Source: CAMTWB01 sp037441775
GTDB taxonomy: Bacteria > Desulfobacterota > Syntrophia > Syntrophales > CAMTWB01
Reading direction: 5' to 3'
Length of the DNA stretch: 64,000 nucleotides
Assembly (NCBI GenBank): GCA_037441775.1
Contig: JBBIRO010000008.1
Location: 1-64,000 of the forward strand
The notes beneath the pieces are model-generated. The model made no database searches and was not told where the DNA came from. It worked only from the letters and a program-made list of their open reading frames with translations. Within the stretch, counting starts at the first letter, position 1. Each line of letters opens with the position of its first letter. Below are positions 1 through 7,952 of the stretch, piece after piece. The position numbers and the translations under genes are program-made.

Positions 1-841
1 CGTCTTCCACCCGGAAATCGACCATTACCGGTTTGTCTTCAATGCTCATTCCAGCGGCCTGCCCAAACATTTCCTCGCAGTCCTTGGCCAGTTTCTTGTG
101 GAAGAGGTAGAGCGGAATATCAACGGGACAGGCCCGGGAACAGTTGCCACAGTCAATGCAGCGGCCGGCCAGGTGATAAAAACGGGTGAGGTGGTACATG
201 ACGCTGCCCTCGACCGTAGGCGACTTGTCCGCCCAGCGGGGGCGAGACTGATCCATGAAACAGGGATCACAGTAGCACATCGGACAGGCCTTGCGGCAGG
301 CGAAACAGCGCACACAGCGGCTCAATTCGCTTTGCCAGAACTGCCAGCGTTCATCTTTTCCCATGGCTTCAAGGCTCTTTAAGGCCTGATAGGGCGGCTC
401 GGTTTTAGCGTAGCTCTCCTCACCCAAAAGATAGTCGCACAAGACCGGATTGATCTGGCTACCCGTGGTCGCGGTGTCAATTATCTTCCCGGTTTTCTGA
501 TCTACCAAGCCGGAGGCGGGAACTCCCAAAAGCACCAGGTCCTCCCGGCGCACTTTAGATTCCTGAATAAGCTGGACGACCGCCCTACTGTCGGCTCCTT
601 TTACCACCAGGGCCACTCTGGTTTGCGGGGGGCAGCGCATCAAATAGCCAGCCAGATTGAAGGTGCAAAATTCGTTAAATACCAGATTATCGGTATCGGC
701 AACCGTTTTGGCTACATAGGGCATGGGATGTTTATCATCGTATCCCCGGCCGTAGGCAATAACCGCTGACACCTCGCCCCGCTCCAAAAGCTCTTTCGCC
801 TGGCTTACCAGTTTCTTTTCTATTTCTTTGAAGGCCGTCAT
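1..841 (-). CDS. FrhB/FdhB-like iron-sulfur protein of an Hdr cluster (partial)
   Basis: Reads leftward from an ATG at 841 and is still open at the window edge, so about 280 N-terminal codons are visible. A good Shine-Dalgarno (GGAGAG) sits 5 bases before the ATG. Residues 176-194 hold a dense cysteine motif (RCVRCFACRKACP followed by CYCDPC) and residues 228-238 a second cluster motif (CIDCGNCSRACP). The N-terminal half resembles the coenzyme F420 hydrogenase/formate dehydrogenase beta family, in which such proteins pass electrons between a flavin and ferredoxin-type clusters. It is the last visible gene of the hdrCB-hdrA-mvhD operon, 18 bases after mvhD, so it is probably the partner that delivers or takes electrons from the Hdr complex. 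Formate dehydrogenase as the final partner is inference, because the next gene lies outside the window. Confidence 0.75.
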   Translation of the reverse strand, partial: MTAFKEIEKKLVSQAKELLERGEVSAVIAYGRGYDDKHPMPYVAKTVADTDNLVFNEFCTFNLAGYLMRCPPQTRVALVVKGADSRAVVQLIQESKVRREDLVLLGVPASGLVDQKTGKIIDTATTGSQINPVLCDYLLGEESYAKTEPPYQALKSLEAMGKDERWQFWQSELSRCVRCFACRKACPMCYCDPCFMDQSRPRWADKSPTVEGSVMYHLTRFYHLAGRCIDCGNCSRACPVDIPLYLFHKKLAKDCEEMFGQAAGMSIEDKPVMVDFRVED

Positions 842-859
842 ATCAACTCTCCGGACTTT

Positions 860-1279
860 TTACGACTTCATTATCTTCAACTTGTTTTGCGGCCCTAAAC
901 CCTTTACCGCCGCGGTAAACTCCTCCACTACTTCGGCAAAGCGGTTGCCCTCCGAAGCCGATATCCATTCCACCCTGAACCGGCCCGGCTCCAGACCGGC
1001 AAAATCAAGGATTTTCTTCGTAATGGCCAGCCGGCGGCGGGCATACATGTTGCCCGTTCCGTAGTGACAGTCGCCGGGATGACATCCGCCGATGAGTACC
1101 CCGTCGGCTCCCATCTGGAAGGCGCGAAAAACAAAAGAGGGATTGATGCGACTGGAACACATGACCCTCACCATGCGCAGATTCTGGGGATACTTAAGTC
1201 TCGTCGTCCCGGCCAAGTCGGCGCCGGTGTAGGTACACCAGTTGCAGGCAATACCCAGTATTTTCGGATCAAAATCCAT
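860..1279 (-). CDS. mvhD: MvhD-like [2Fe-2S] electron-transfer subunit
   Basis: 139 residues, the usual size of a stand-alone MvhD. Conserved cysteines are in CNWC (residues 12-15), in VMCSSR, and in GGCHPGDCHY. MvhD carries a [2Fe-2S] cluster and links HdrA to a hydrogenase, formate dehydrogenase or similar partner. The ATG at 1279 has GAGGAG 5 bases upstream. It lies 25 bases after hdrA and 18 before the FrhB-like gene, in one operon. All cysteine positions are encoded by cysteine codons, with no in-frame UGA. It is paralogous to the N-terminal part of bamF (28874). The stop codon falls in a half copy (851-865) of the dispersed repeat found elsewhere in the window. Confidence 0.9.
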   Translation of the reverse strand: MDFDPKILGIACNWCTYTGADLAGTTRLKYPQNLRMVRVMCSSRINPSFVFRAFQMGADGVLIGGCHPGDCHYGTGNMYARRRLAITKKILDFAGLEPGRFRVEWISASEGNRFAEVVEEFTAAVKGLGPQNKLKIMKS

Positions 1280-1304
1280 AACTACTCCTCTTTCTCACGA
1301 AAAC

Positions 1305-3263
1305 TCAAAACTCCATCAATCCTTCCATCTCCGCCATGATCTGATCATTGGTGAAGTGCCGGGCAATTATCGCCGAGGTGGGACAGGCGGCGGCACAGAG
1401 ACCACAGCCCTTGCAGAGGGCTTCGTTGATCTCCGAGACGTTCTTTGCCGCATTATAAAACGGCGCCCCGTAGGGACAAACCTTGACGCAATTCTGACAG
1501 GCGCAGCAGGCGGCCGGATTGACAAAAGCCGTGGTGGCTTCCAATTCCATCTTCTCCTTCATCACCACGGTCAGCGCCTCCGCGGCGGCTCCGGTGGCCT
1601 GGGCGACCGTATCGGGGATGTCCTTCGGCGATTGGCAGGCCCCGGCGATAAAAACGCCGTCGGTCATGGTAGAAAGGGGCGCGAGCTTAGGGTGCCTTTC
1701 CATGAAGAAGCCATTTCTATCCGTGCTTAAATTGAGCATGCGGGCCATGTTTTTCGCATCTTTCCTTGCGGTCATGGCCGGCGAGAGCACTACCATGTCC
1801 ACGGGGATCCTGGTAAACTTGCCGGTCAGGGTGTCGTCCACCTCGACGATCAGCTTTCCCTCCTCTTCCGGGTTTTTCGTCCGATCCGTCACATTGGCAG
1901 CCTTGCCCCGGATGAATTTTACATCCTCTTCCAAGAGACGATTGTAAAATTCCTCGTAGCCCTTGCCGCCGGCCCGCATATCAATATAGAGTTGATAGAC
2001 ATCGCCGTGGGTCTTTTCCTTGAGCAGATGGGCGAATTTCAAAGAATACATGCAGCAGACACGGCTGCAATATTCGTGGTTGTTCTTGTCACGGCTGCCG
2101 ATGCAATGCAGAATAGCCACCGACGCAGGCTCGCTGCCGTCCCTCATTACGACCTTGCCCCCGGTTGGTCCCGCGGAATTGAAAAGCCGCTCCATCTCCA
2201 GGGCATGGTAAACAGCGGGATATTTGCCGTAGCCGTACTGAACCAGGGGTCTGGTATCCATCAGATCGTAACCGGTGGCCACAATAATGGCCCCGGCCTT
2301 TATCTCCCGGAACGTATCAACCTGTTCATAATCGATCGCTTCTTGTTCACAGACCTTTTCGCAGAGACGGCACTTGCCCTTGATGAAATATGTGCAGGAT
2401 TCGCGGTCGATAACGGGTTTCTGAGGCACTGCCTGGGCAAAGGGGATGTAGATGGCCTTCCTCTTGTTGAGCCCCTCATCAAATTCAGAGCTGCCCTTGC
2501 CGGGGCACTTCTCCACACAGGCCTGACAGCCATTGCACTTTTTATGGTTAACGTAGGCCGCCTTTTGTTTGACCTTGAGGTCGAAATTACCAACATAGCC
2601 CTTCACTTCGTCCACTTCCGAGTAGGTGAGAAGCTCGATGTTGGGGTTCTGCAATACCGCGTCCATCTTGGGCGTCAGGATACAGGCGGAGCAGTCCAGT
2701 GTGGGGAAGGTCTTGTCGAACTGCGCCATGTGGCCGCCGATGCTGGGCGTCCTCTCAATCAGGTAAACCTTGCGGTTGACGGCGGCGATTTCCAGGGCGG
2801 CCTGAATTCCGGCGATGCCGCCGCCGATGACCACCACATCGGGATGAACATCGATGACCCGGGAGGTCAAGGGCGCCAAAAGCCGCGCGCGATAAACCGC
2901 CCCGTTGATCAAGGCCTTGGCTTTACTGGTCGCCTCATCCTCATCCTCGGTGACCCAGGAACATTGCTCCCGTATATTGACGATGGTAACCAGATACTGA
3001 TTCAGACCGGCTAACTCTGACACCTTCCGGAAGGTCTTTTCGTGCATCAAGGGTGAGCAGGCGGCCACGATCACCCGATCCAGATTGTACTTCTTGATAT
3101 CGTTGAAGATCAGTTCCTGGCCGGGGGTGGAGCAGACAAACCTGTATTCTTCCGCCACCACCACTTCCGGCAGGCCCCGGGCAAACTCCACCGTTTCGTT
3201 TACCCGCACGGTCTTGGCGATATTCATACCACAGTGGCAGACAAAGACGCCGATTCTACTCAT
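1305..3263 (-). CDS. hdrA: Heterodisulfide reductase subunit A-like flavoprotein
   Basis: 652 residues, full length for HdrA. HdrA holds the bifurcating FAD and several [4Fe-4S] clusters. Visible in order: an N-terminal cysteine region (VCHCGMNIAKT, residues 8-18); the FAD-binding glycine motif VVIGGGIAGIQAAL (about 144-157); the HdrA signature LDCSACILTPKM (189-200), where some homologues carry selenocysteine but this one has cysteine codons; a ferredoxin segment starting CNGCQACVEKCP (243-254); and a C-terminal two-cluster ferredoxin (CQNCVKVCP, then CKGCGLCAAACP). GGAG sits 5 bases before the ATG. It lies between the hdrCB fusion and mvhD. It should couple an exergonic and an endergonic electron transfer, in either direction, with physiological partners unknown. 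The bamE product is a longer double-HdrA relative. Confidence 0.93.
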   Translation of the reverse strand: MSRIGVFVCHCGMNIAKTVRVNETVEFARGLPEVVVAEEYRFVCSTPGQELIFNDIKKYNLDRVIVAACSPLMHEKTFRKVSELAGLNQYLVTIVNIREQCSWVTEDEDEATSKAKALINGAVYRARLLAPLTSRVIDVHPDVVVIGGGIAGIQAALEIAAVNRKVYLIERTPSIGGHMAQFDKTFPTLDCSACILTPKMDAVLQNPNIELLTYSEVDEVKGYVGNFDLKVKQKAAYVNHKKCNGCQACVEKCPGKGSSEFDEGLNKRKAIYIPFAQAVPQKPVIDRESCTYFIKGKCRLCEKVCEQEAIDYEQVDTFREIKAGAIIVATGYDLMDTRPLVQYGYGKYPAVYHALEMERLFNSAGPTGGKVVMRDGSEPASVAILHCIGSRDKNNHEYCSRVCCMYSLKFAHLLKEKTHGDVYQLYIDMRAGGKGYEEFYNRLLEEDVKFIRGKAANVTDRTKNPEEEGKLIVEVDDTLTGKFTRIPVDMVVLSPAMTARKDAKNMARMLNLSTDRNGFFMERHPKLAPLSTMTDGVFIAGACQSPKDIPDTVAQATGAAAEALTVVMKEKMELEATTAFVNPAACCACQNCVKVCPYGAPFYNAAKNVSEINEALCKGCGLCAAACPTSAIIARHFTNDQIMAEMEGLMEF

Positions 3264-3272
3264 ATTCGCTCC

Positions 3273-4412
3273 TTAGTTCTCCAGACTCTCGAGCAGTATC
3301 TCCGACAAGTCTTTCAACTTGATTCGATCTTCCGCATTGGCCGTCCTGATGCTGTCGTCAAGCATGGCGATGCAATAGGGGCAGGAGGTGGTAATCACCG
3401 TAACGCCGACATCCAGGGCCTCTTCGATCCGAAAGTCGCTTAAGCGCTCGCCTTTCATCCTCTCCACCCATAACCCGCCGCCGCCGCCGCCGCAGCAGAT
3501 GCTTCCCTCCCGGATACGGTCCATCTCCACCAGCTCAACGCCGGGGAGGGACCGGAGGATCTGCCGGGGAGCATCGTAGATGGCATTATGCCTCCCTAGA
3601 TAGCAGGGATCGTGATAGGTCACCTTGAGGCCGCCCAAGTCTTTTTTTGGTGTCAGCCGACCGTCTCCAATCAGTTCCGCCAAAAGTTCGGTTACGTGGA
3701 TTATCTGATAATCCGCGCCGTATTCATTCTTAAAGGTGTGGTAACAATGGGGAGAAACGGTGATGATTTTCTTAACTCCGAGTGCCCCCATGGCCGCGAT
3801 ATTGGTATCCTTAAGGCGTTCGAAAAGGTCCAGATCACCTACCTTTTTCACGCTCTCACCGCAACAGTTAATATCAACTCCGGGCAAACCCCACGAAATG
3901 CCTGATATAGTCAGTAATTCCGCCAAGGCGCGGGTAACCGCCACATTACGCTGGTCATAACAGCCGGTGCAGCAGGCAAAAAAGAGGTATTCAGTGCCTT
4001 CTTTATAAAGAGGGTACTTGCCCTGCGCCCAGTCGTTTCTCTTATCCTGGTCCCCCGACCAGGGGTTGCCGCGGGAAGATAGGCTGCCGACCAAGGTGCG
4101 CAGGGTTTGCGGCAAGAGCCCGCCACCGGCGTAAACATTCCGTATCGCCGTAACCAGATCGATAATTTCCACCCCCCGGGGACAGCGATCCACGCAAAAC
4201 TTACAGGTCGAGCAGGACCACATGAGATCTTCGACGCCTTCGAGGCCGAGCTGGCTCAACCGGACGAGCTTGCGGATGTTGAACTCGGAGATGGGAGTCC
4301 ACGGGCAGGTGCCGCTGCAGGTTCCGCATTGATAGCACTTTTTGAATGCCTCCCCGCCAGCTTCTGCAATCGCCTGGGACATTTCAAGATAGGGGGTTAC
4401 GACTGATGACAT
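3273..4412 (-). CDS. HdrD-type fused HdrC-HdrB subunit
   Basis: 379 residues joining the two catalytic-arm subunits of heterodisulfide reductase. The HdrC-like N-terminus has two [4Fe-4S] motifs, KCYQCGTCSGTCPW (C26, C29, C32, C36) and SCSTCKFCVDRCPRG (C67, C70, C73, C77). The C-terminal part has paired CCG-type motifs (NCCGES, HDPCYLGRHN, ICCGGGGGG) that bind the unusual cubane clusters of HdrB. The start is ATG with GGAG upstream. It is first in the leftward operon, 9 bases before hdrA. It is clearly paralogous to bamD (24579-25730): same length, same first residues (VTPY then AFKKCYQC), same motif order. The natural disulfide or other substrate in a bacterium without coenzyme B/M is unknown. 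Confidence 0.9.
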   Translation of the reverse strand: MSSVVTPYLEMSQAIAEAGGEAFKKCYQCGTCSGTCPWTPISEFNIRKLVRLSQLGLEGVEDLMWSCSTCKFCVDRCPRGVEIIDLVTAIRNVYAGGGLLPQTLRTLVGSLSSRGNPWSGDQDKRNDWAQGKYPLYKEGTEYLFFACCTGCYDQRNVAVTRALAELLTISGISWGLPGVDINCCGESVKKVGDLDLFERLKDTNIAAMGALGVKKIITVSPHCYHTFKNEYGADYQIIHVTELLAELIGDGRLTPKKDLGGLKVTYHDPCYLGRHNAIYDAPRQILRSLPGVELVEMDRIREGSICCGGGGGGLWVERMKGERLSDFRIEEALDVGVTVITTSCPYCIAMLDDSIRTANAEDRIKLKDLSEILLESLEN

Positions 4413-4516
4413 GGGCCTACTCCTGGATTAAACGGTGGAAACCGAGACGGTTACGGCAAGGAATACTGGTCAAAAGCTGTTTAACGGGAAATTGGCGGAA
4501 AATGTTTTGGTTGATC

Positions 4517-4545
4517 TTGTAGGAAGAAAAGGTTTTCGTCATAAT
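4517..4545 (+). promoter_or_regulatory. Putative sigma-70 promoter for the 4.6-kb RNA
   Basis: TTGTAG (4517-4522) and CATAAT (4540-4545) are separated by 17 bases. This predicts a start near 4552, just before the structured stretch that ends at a terminator at 4720. No plus-strand gene follows before 10097, so this would drive a stand-alone RNA. Confidence 0.35.
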
Positions 4546-4551
4546 TGAAGC

Positions 4552-4720
4552 CGTCATCCTCAAGATAACAAAATCCTCGTCGGGCCGGGGTTGTTTATGG
4601 TCACGTGAAAAAGCCCCGCAGCAACTTCCTGAAAAACAGGTAGCTGAAGATAGAGGCTAATGCCCACGGCCATAAAGTCGAAAAAGACTTCATTTAAGCG
4701 CCGTTAAGGGCCTTTTTTTT
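4552..4720 (+). ncRNA. Candidate structured RNA with intrinsic terminator
   Basis: The gap 4413-4832 has no credible coding frame. Read on the plus strand it can form several helices: CCTC (4575-4578) with GAGG (4653-4656) enclosing two hairpins, CGGGG/CCCCG (4586-4590 with 4614-4618) and CAGC..CCTG/CAGG..GCTG (about 4619-4646). After these comes a terminator hairpin with a T-run ending at 4720. The layout, a multi-helix junction followed by a terminator, resembles a riboswitch or a small regulatory RNA. It does not match the conserved cores I know for SAM, cobalamin, TPP, glycine, c-di-GMP-I, fluoride, 6S or SRP RNA. The family is unknown. Function, and even the strand, are inferred from folding by eye. 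Confidence 0.35.
4662..4720 (+). terminator. Rho-independent terminator
   Basis: GCCCACGGC (4662-4670) pairs with GCCGT and GGGC (4700-4711, three-base bulge). An inner hairpin AAGTC/GACTT (4675-4690) lies in the loop, and eight T residues (4713-4720) follow. It ends the candidate RNA on the plus strand. Confidence 0.5.
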
Positions 4721-4832
4721 CGGTTTGCCCGCTACCTCCGAAGCGAGAGACAACTAGCAAAAACCATTGGCGACTGTCAAGCAGTATTTTCCCCGTTTTG
4801 CGTTGTTCCTCGGTCGCCAGGACCGGGTGCGA

Positions 4833-5675
4833 TCAGTAGAATGGCGGCAATAGCGAAAACAAATAAGGGACCGGGCGCGGAGATAAAAGACAAAAGCTGT
4901 ATGGGATAAAGGGGAAACCGCCCCATTTTTTTTTGAAAAAGACCACCCCGGGGTTGATCCCCAGCCCTAGATTGACCGCCGTTTTGTTTTCCGCCCTGGC
5001 ATGGCTGACGATTTCCCCAAGCAGCAGATCCGAAGCGCCAGGAACGTACGAACTTTTGGCGGTGAAGTTAAACATATACATGGCCCAGGAGTGGGCGGAA
5101 AAGTCCGCCACATCGAAGGCGATAAGCTTCCCCGCCTTATTCCTGGCCTCCAGGATGAGAGCTTTCGGCACCAAAGATAGATACCTGGGGATTTGTGCGA
5201 ATATCGACCTGGTGGCCTCATCCAGCGGTTGTGATTTCAGGAATTCCTCCAGGAGCTCTCCATGTTCGCTCCCGAAGAGCTTGGTTTTCTGGATGGAAAG
5301 CTCCCGGCCGGCGCGATTTATCATGTTCCTGGTTTTTTGCGGTATCATCGGGGAGCTTAGGTCCAACTTAAAGTAGGAGTCCGACGACGGACATGAATTG
5401 CCGGCCATTGCTGGCGTGATGGCCGGCGCAATCAAGGCGATATTCTCCGGCGCAAAGCGCTCTATCGCCCGGTCGATAACCCGTTGAAGTTTATCTTCCG
5501 CAAAGGGCTCTTTTAGCGGATAACCAACGACAACCAAATCGTTTCTCCCGTGGTAAACCAGAAAATCATCAAGGAGAAAAGGCTCCGCCTCCCTAATTGC
5601 GGTCACATAAGAAACCAAATGTTCCGGTAAATAGGCGTGCTCCTTGATATAGCTATCCTGGGCGGAAGAGATCAT
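4833..5675 (-). CDS. GNAT/FemAB-like acyltransferase-fold protein, function unknown
   Basis: 280 residues. The C-terminal half has the pattern of a GNAT-type transferase: a strand-rich segment, then LLGEIVSHARAENK and LGLGINPGVVFFKKKWGG, resembling the acyl-donor binding and closing region. No signal peptide or membrane helix is obvious, although the last 25 residues are hydrophobic and proline-rich. The start codon overlaps the stop of the TraB/GumN gene by 4 bases (ATGA), so the two are translationally coupled and likely act together. Donor and acceptor substrates are unknown; a lipid- or peptide-modifying role is only a guess from the fold. Confidence 0.6.
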   Translation of the reverse strand: MISSAQDSYIKEHAYLPEHLVSYVTAIREAEPFLLDDFLVYHGRNDLVVVGYPLKEPFAEDKLQRVIDRAIERFAPENIALIAPAITPAMAGNSCPSSDSYFKLDLSSPMIPQKTRNMINRAGRELSIQKTKLFGSEHGELLEEFLKSQPLDEATRSIFAQIPRYLSLVPKALILEARNKAGKLIAFDVADFSAHSWAMYMFNFTAKSSYVPGASDLLLGEIVSHARAENKTAVNLGLGINPGVVFFKKKWGGFPFIPYSFCLLSPRPVPYLFSLLPPFY

Positions 5676-6496
5676 ACGGTTTCTTGAGTGATCCGGTAGC
5701 CCGCAGCCGAAAAAAGTTTATGCAGGCCTAGGATGTGGGCATTGCCGACAAAGGCGACTGTGGGCTGACGCGCGATTTGCTCCTCTATCCCCATAAAAAA
5801 AATCGGGTCTCGCCTGGTCAAGATAGAATCGCACCGGGTTGGAAAAACCGCCAGCATGGAGGCAAACCTCTCCATATCGCCCGCCAGGAAGATATTCAGA
5901 TACTGGCGACGATAATATTTCCAGCGCTGAAAATCGTTAAAAAAGGCGACGATCCGGTCAAAAGGGATCCCATCTAAGGCTTGCAATTGATCATCAATAG
6001 TCTCCAGAAACCCGATTCTTTTCCCCCGGGAAAGCGCAATGCCGTAAGCCCCCCTATCCATCGAGTGCTTCCAGTTCAAAAGCGTGGACCAGATACTGAA
6101 AAAGGCCATCCAGGGACGGACGCCGGAGGTCATAATCTTTACATAATCCGTCTTGGGAACCTGCAAAAAATCCAGATGGGGACATTTAGTTGCATCGCCG
6201 TCCAAAATGGCGGTTAAATGCTCGTTTAATTCCTCAATTGCCTCGGGCGAAAGAGTCTCATATATCGAGACAGAGCCATCGCCGCACCGCCCATATTCGG
6301 CCACCCGCGCCATGCTTTCGGCGTCAAGGGGGCCCTCGAACAGAACCATTTCGGCCTGATCGATCAGCTTTGTCAGGGGCTTTTCAAAGCTGTACGGGCA
6401 AAAGTGGGCCGTTCCCACCAGATGTGAAGAGCGCCCGTCCTTTTCAATTCTCCAGACAGTTCTGAGCCGGTTTTTCTGCCACCAAAAAAAATTCAT
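5672..6496 (-). CDS. TraB/GumN family protein
   Basis: 274 residues. It shows the family hallmarks: an early SHLVGTAHFCP with the conserved GTAH, an FEGPLD segment with the conserved glutamate, and a late FVGNAHILGL with the conserved GxxH. The TraB/PrgY/GumN family is thought to include metal-dependent proteases acting on short peptides or hydrophobic substrates, but biochemical proof is thin. No signal peptide is evident, unlike GumN-type members. It overlaps the GNAT-like gene by 4 bases and follows the thiolase by about 150 bases. The start codon at 6496 has only a weak ribosome-binding site. Confidence 0.75.
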   Translation of the reverse strand: MNFFWWQKNRLRTVWRIEKDGRSSHLVGTAHFCPYSFEKPLTKLIDQAEMVLFEGPLDAESMARVAEYGRCGDGSVSIYETLSPEAIEELNEHLTAILDGDATKCPHLDFLQVPKTDYVKIMTSGVRPWMAFFSIWSTLLNWKHSMDRGAYGIALSRGKRIGFLETIDDQLQALDGIPFDRIVAFFNDFQRWKYYRRQYLNIFLAGDMERFASMLAVFPTRCDSILTRRDPIFFMGIEEQIARQPTVAFVGNAHILGLHKLFSAAGYRITQETV

Positions 6497-6646
6497 ATTG
6501 AATAGTCGGTCCTTGTCGTAATCAGCTTTTCCCCTTGCCCTTGCCTTTATATTTTCCCTTCCCGTCAGGCAGGTCGCTGCCTCTTTTTAAGGCCTGAAAT
6601 TCCTCCTGGAGGTTGGTATTAGGTTTCAAAGCTCCGGGCTCTTTTC

Positions 6647-7846
6647 CTACTGTCTTTCTATGATGGTGGCAATTCCCTGCCCGCCGCCGATACAGGCATT
6701 GGCGCAACCAAAACGCCCCCCCTTCTCGGCAAGTATCCTGGCCAAGGTACCAAGCAAGCGGATGCCGCTGGCCCCCAGGGGATGGCCGATGGCTACGCCG
6801 CCGCCCTTGATGTTTACCCGCTTGGGATCGAGGCCCAATTCTTTAATGCAGTTGAGCGCGACTACGGCAAAAGCCTCATTTATCTCCCAGTAGTCGATGT
6901 CTTTTGCCGTAAGACCGGCCTTGTCCAGGGCCTTGATGCTGGCTGGCACCGGTCCGGCCCCCATGATGGTGGGATCGATACCGGCAAAACCAATGGAACG
7001 GATAGTGGCTAAGGGTTTGATATTTTTCTTTGCGGCTGTTTCTTTGGACATGAGAATCATCGAAGTGGCGCCGGCGTTTAAGGGGGACGAGGTTCCGGCG
7101 GTAACTATTCCATCTGGTTTATAGGCCGGCTTCAATGTTTTCATTCCCTCCCGACTGGTATCCCCCCGAACCGCCTGATCATCCTTGACGAGCATCATTG
7201 TTCCGTCGGCCTGCTCGGCCTCGATGGGCAGAATTTCCCCCGCGAAGAAACCCTCCTGCTGGGCCGCTGCCGCCAGGGTATGGGAGCGGACACCCCATTC
7301 ATCCATCTCTTCCCGGGATATCCTGGCCTTAAGTGCCAGCTTTTCCGCGGTGAATCCCATGTTCATGACGGTCATCATGTCCCAGTGTTGGTAGGCCGGA
7401 TCAGTAAAGAGACGCAGATTAGGAGAAATCGGCCCCTTTTCCCCGGCCATTGCACCCATCGGCACCCTGGTCATATGCTCCATCCCGCCCACCATGACAA
7501 TATCGGCGTAACCAGCGGCTATCTCTAGGAAGCCAGTCTGGATGCAGGCCATTGCGGAGCCACATTGCTGGTCAATGAACTTGGCGGCAATGCCCGCCGG
7601 CAGGTTGGCAAGGAAAATCGGCATCCGCCCGCCATAGGTCCATTGCTCGTTGACCCCGAGCGCACTGCCGACAATAAAATCGTCTATCTCCTCAGCGGCA
7701 ATACCGGTCCGTCGGATCAATTCCGGCAAGAGCCGCGCCAAAAGCTCATCGCTTCTTAATTTGTGAAACCAGTCCCGACCAGGATCGTTGGGACGGGAAC
7801 GACTTTGGGCTGTCCTCAGATAACCGGCGATAACCACGTCACGCAT
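6647..7846 (-). CDS. Acetyl-CoA acetyltransferase (thiolase)
   Basis: 399 residues, normal for a type II/FadA-like thiolase. The nucleophilic cysteine lies in DQQCGSAMACIQTG (about residue 90). The other catalytic motifs are EINEAFAVV, GGGVAIGHPLGASG with the catalytic histidine, and NACIGGGQG with the second cysteine. I prefer the ATG at 7846 over the GTG at 7852, because the GGAGGG ribosome-binding site is 7 bases from the ATG and too close to the GTG. It cleaves 3-ketoacyl-CoA to acetyl-CoA or runs the reverse. In this genome it could serve beta-oxidation of the products of benzoyl-CoA ring opening, although no other beta-oxidation gene is adjacent. Confidence 0.92.
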   Translation of the reverse strand: MRDVVIAGYLRTAQSRSRPNDPGRDWFHKLRSDELLARLLPELIRRTGIAAEEIDDFIVGSALGVNEQWTYGGRMPIFLANLPAGIAAKFIDQQCGSAMACIQTGFLEIAAGYADIVMVGGMEHMTRVPMGAMAGEKGPISPNLRLFTDPAYQHWDMMTVMNMGFTAEKLALKARISREEMDEWGVRSHTLAAAAQQEGFFAGEILPIEAEQADGTMMLVKDDQAVRGDTSREGMKTLKPAYKPDGIVTAGTSSPLNAGATSMILMSKETAAKKNIKPLATIRSIGFAGIDPTIMGAGPVPASIKALDKAGLTAKDIDYWEINEAFAVVALNCIKELGLDPKRVNIKGGGVAIGHPLGASGIRLLGTLARILAEKGGRFGCANACIGGGQGIATIIERQ

Positions 7847-7952
7847 TTTCACACCCTCCTTCGTTTTTAAGTTGAGAAAAACATAAAGTTTAGCTTCCCT
7901 GGGTTTAAGTGCAAAACCAACTTGTTGCCTCCAATCTAAAATACAGCAGCGG

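Noticed and set aside
1992..3014. A 340-residue plus-strand frame inside hdrA
   Set aside because: Antisense shadow of hdrA; no domain logic.
1305..3263. Selenocysteine in HdrA or MvhD
   Set aside because: The frames contain cysteine codons at the expected positions and no in-frame UGA.
4546..4720. Known riboswitch (c-di-GMP-I, SAM, Moco) or 6S/SRP RNA
   Set aside because: None of the conserved core sequences I know is present, and no downstream plus-strand gene exists to be controlled.
6522..6707. A 61-residue minus-strand protein overlapping the thiolase end
   Set aside because: Its first half lies in another frame of the thiolase; only the short tail part is kept as a weak finding.
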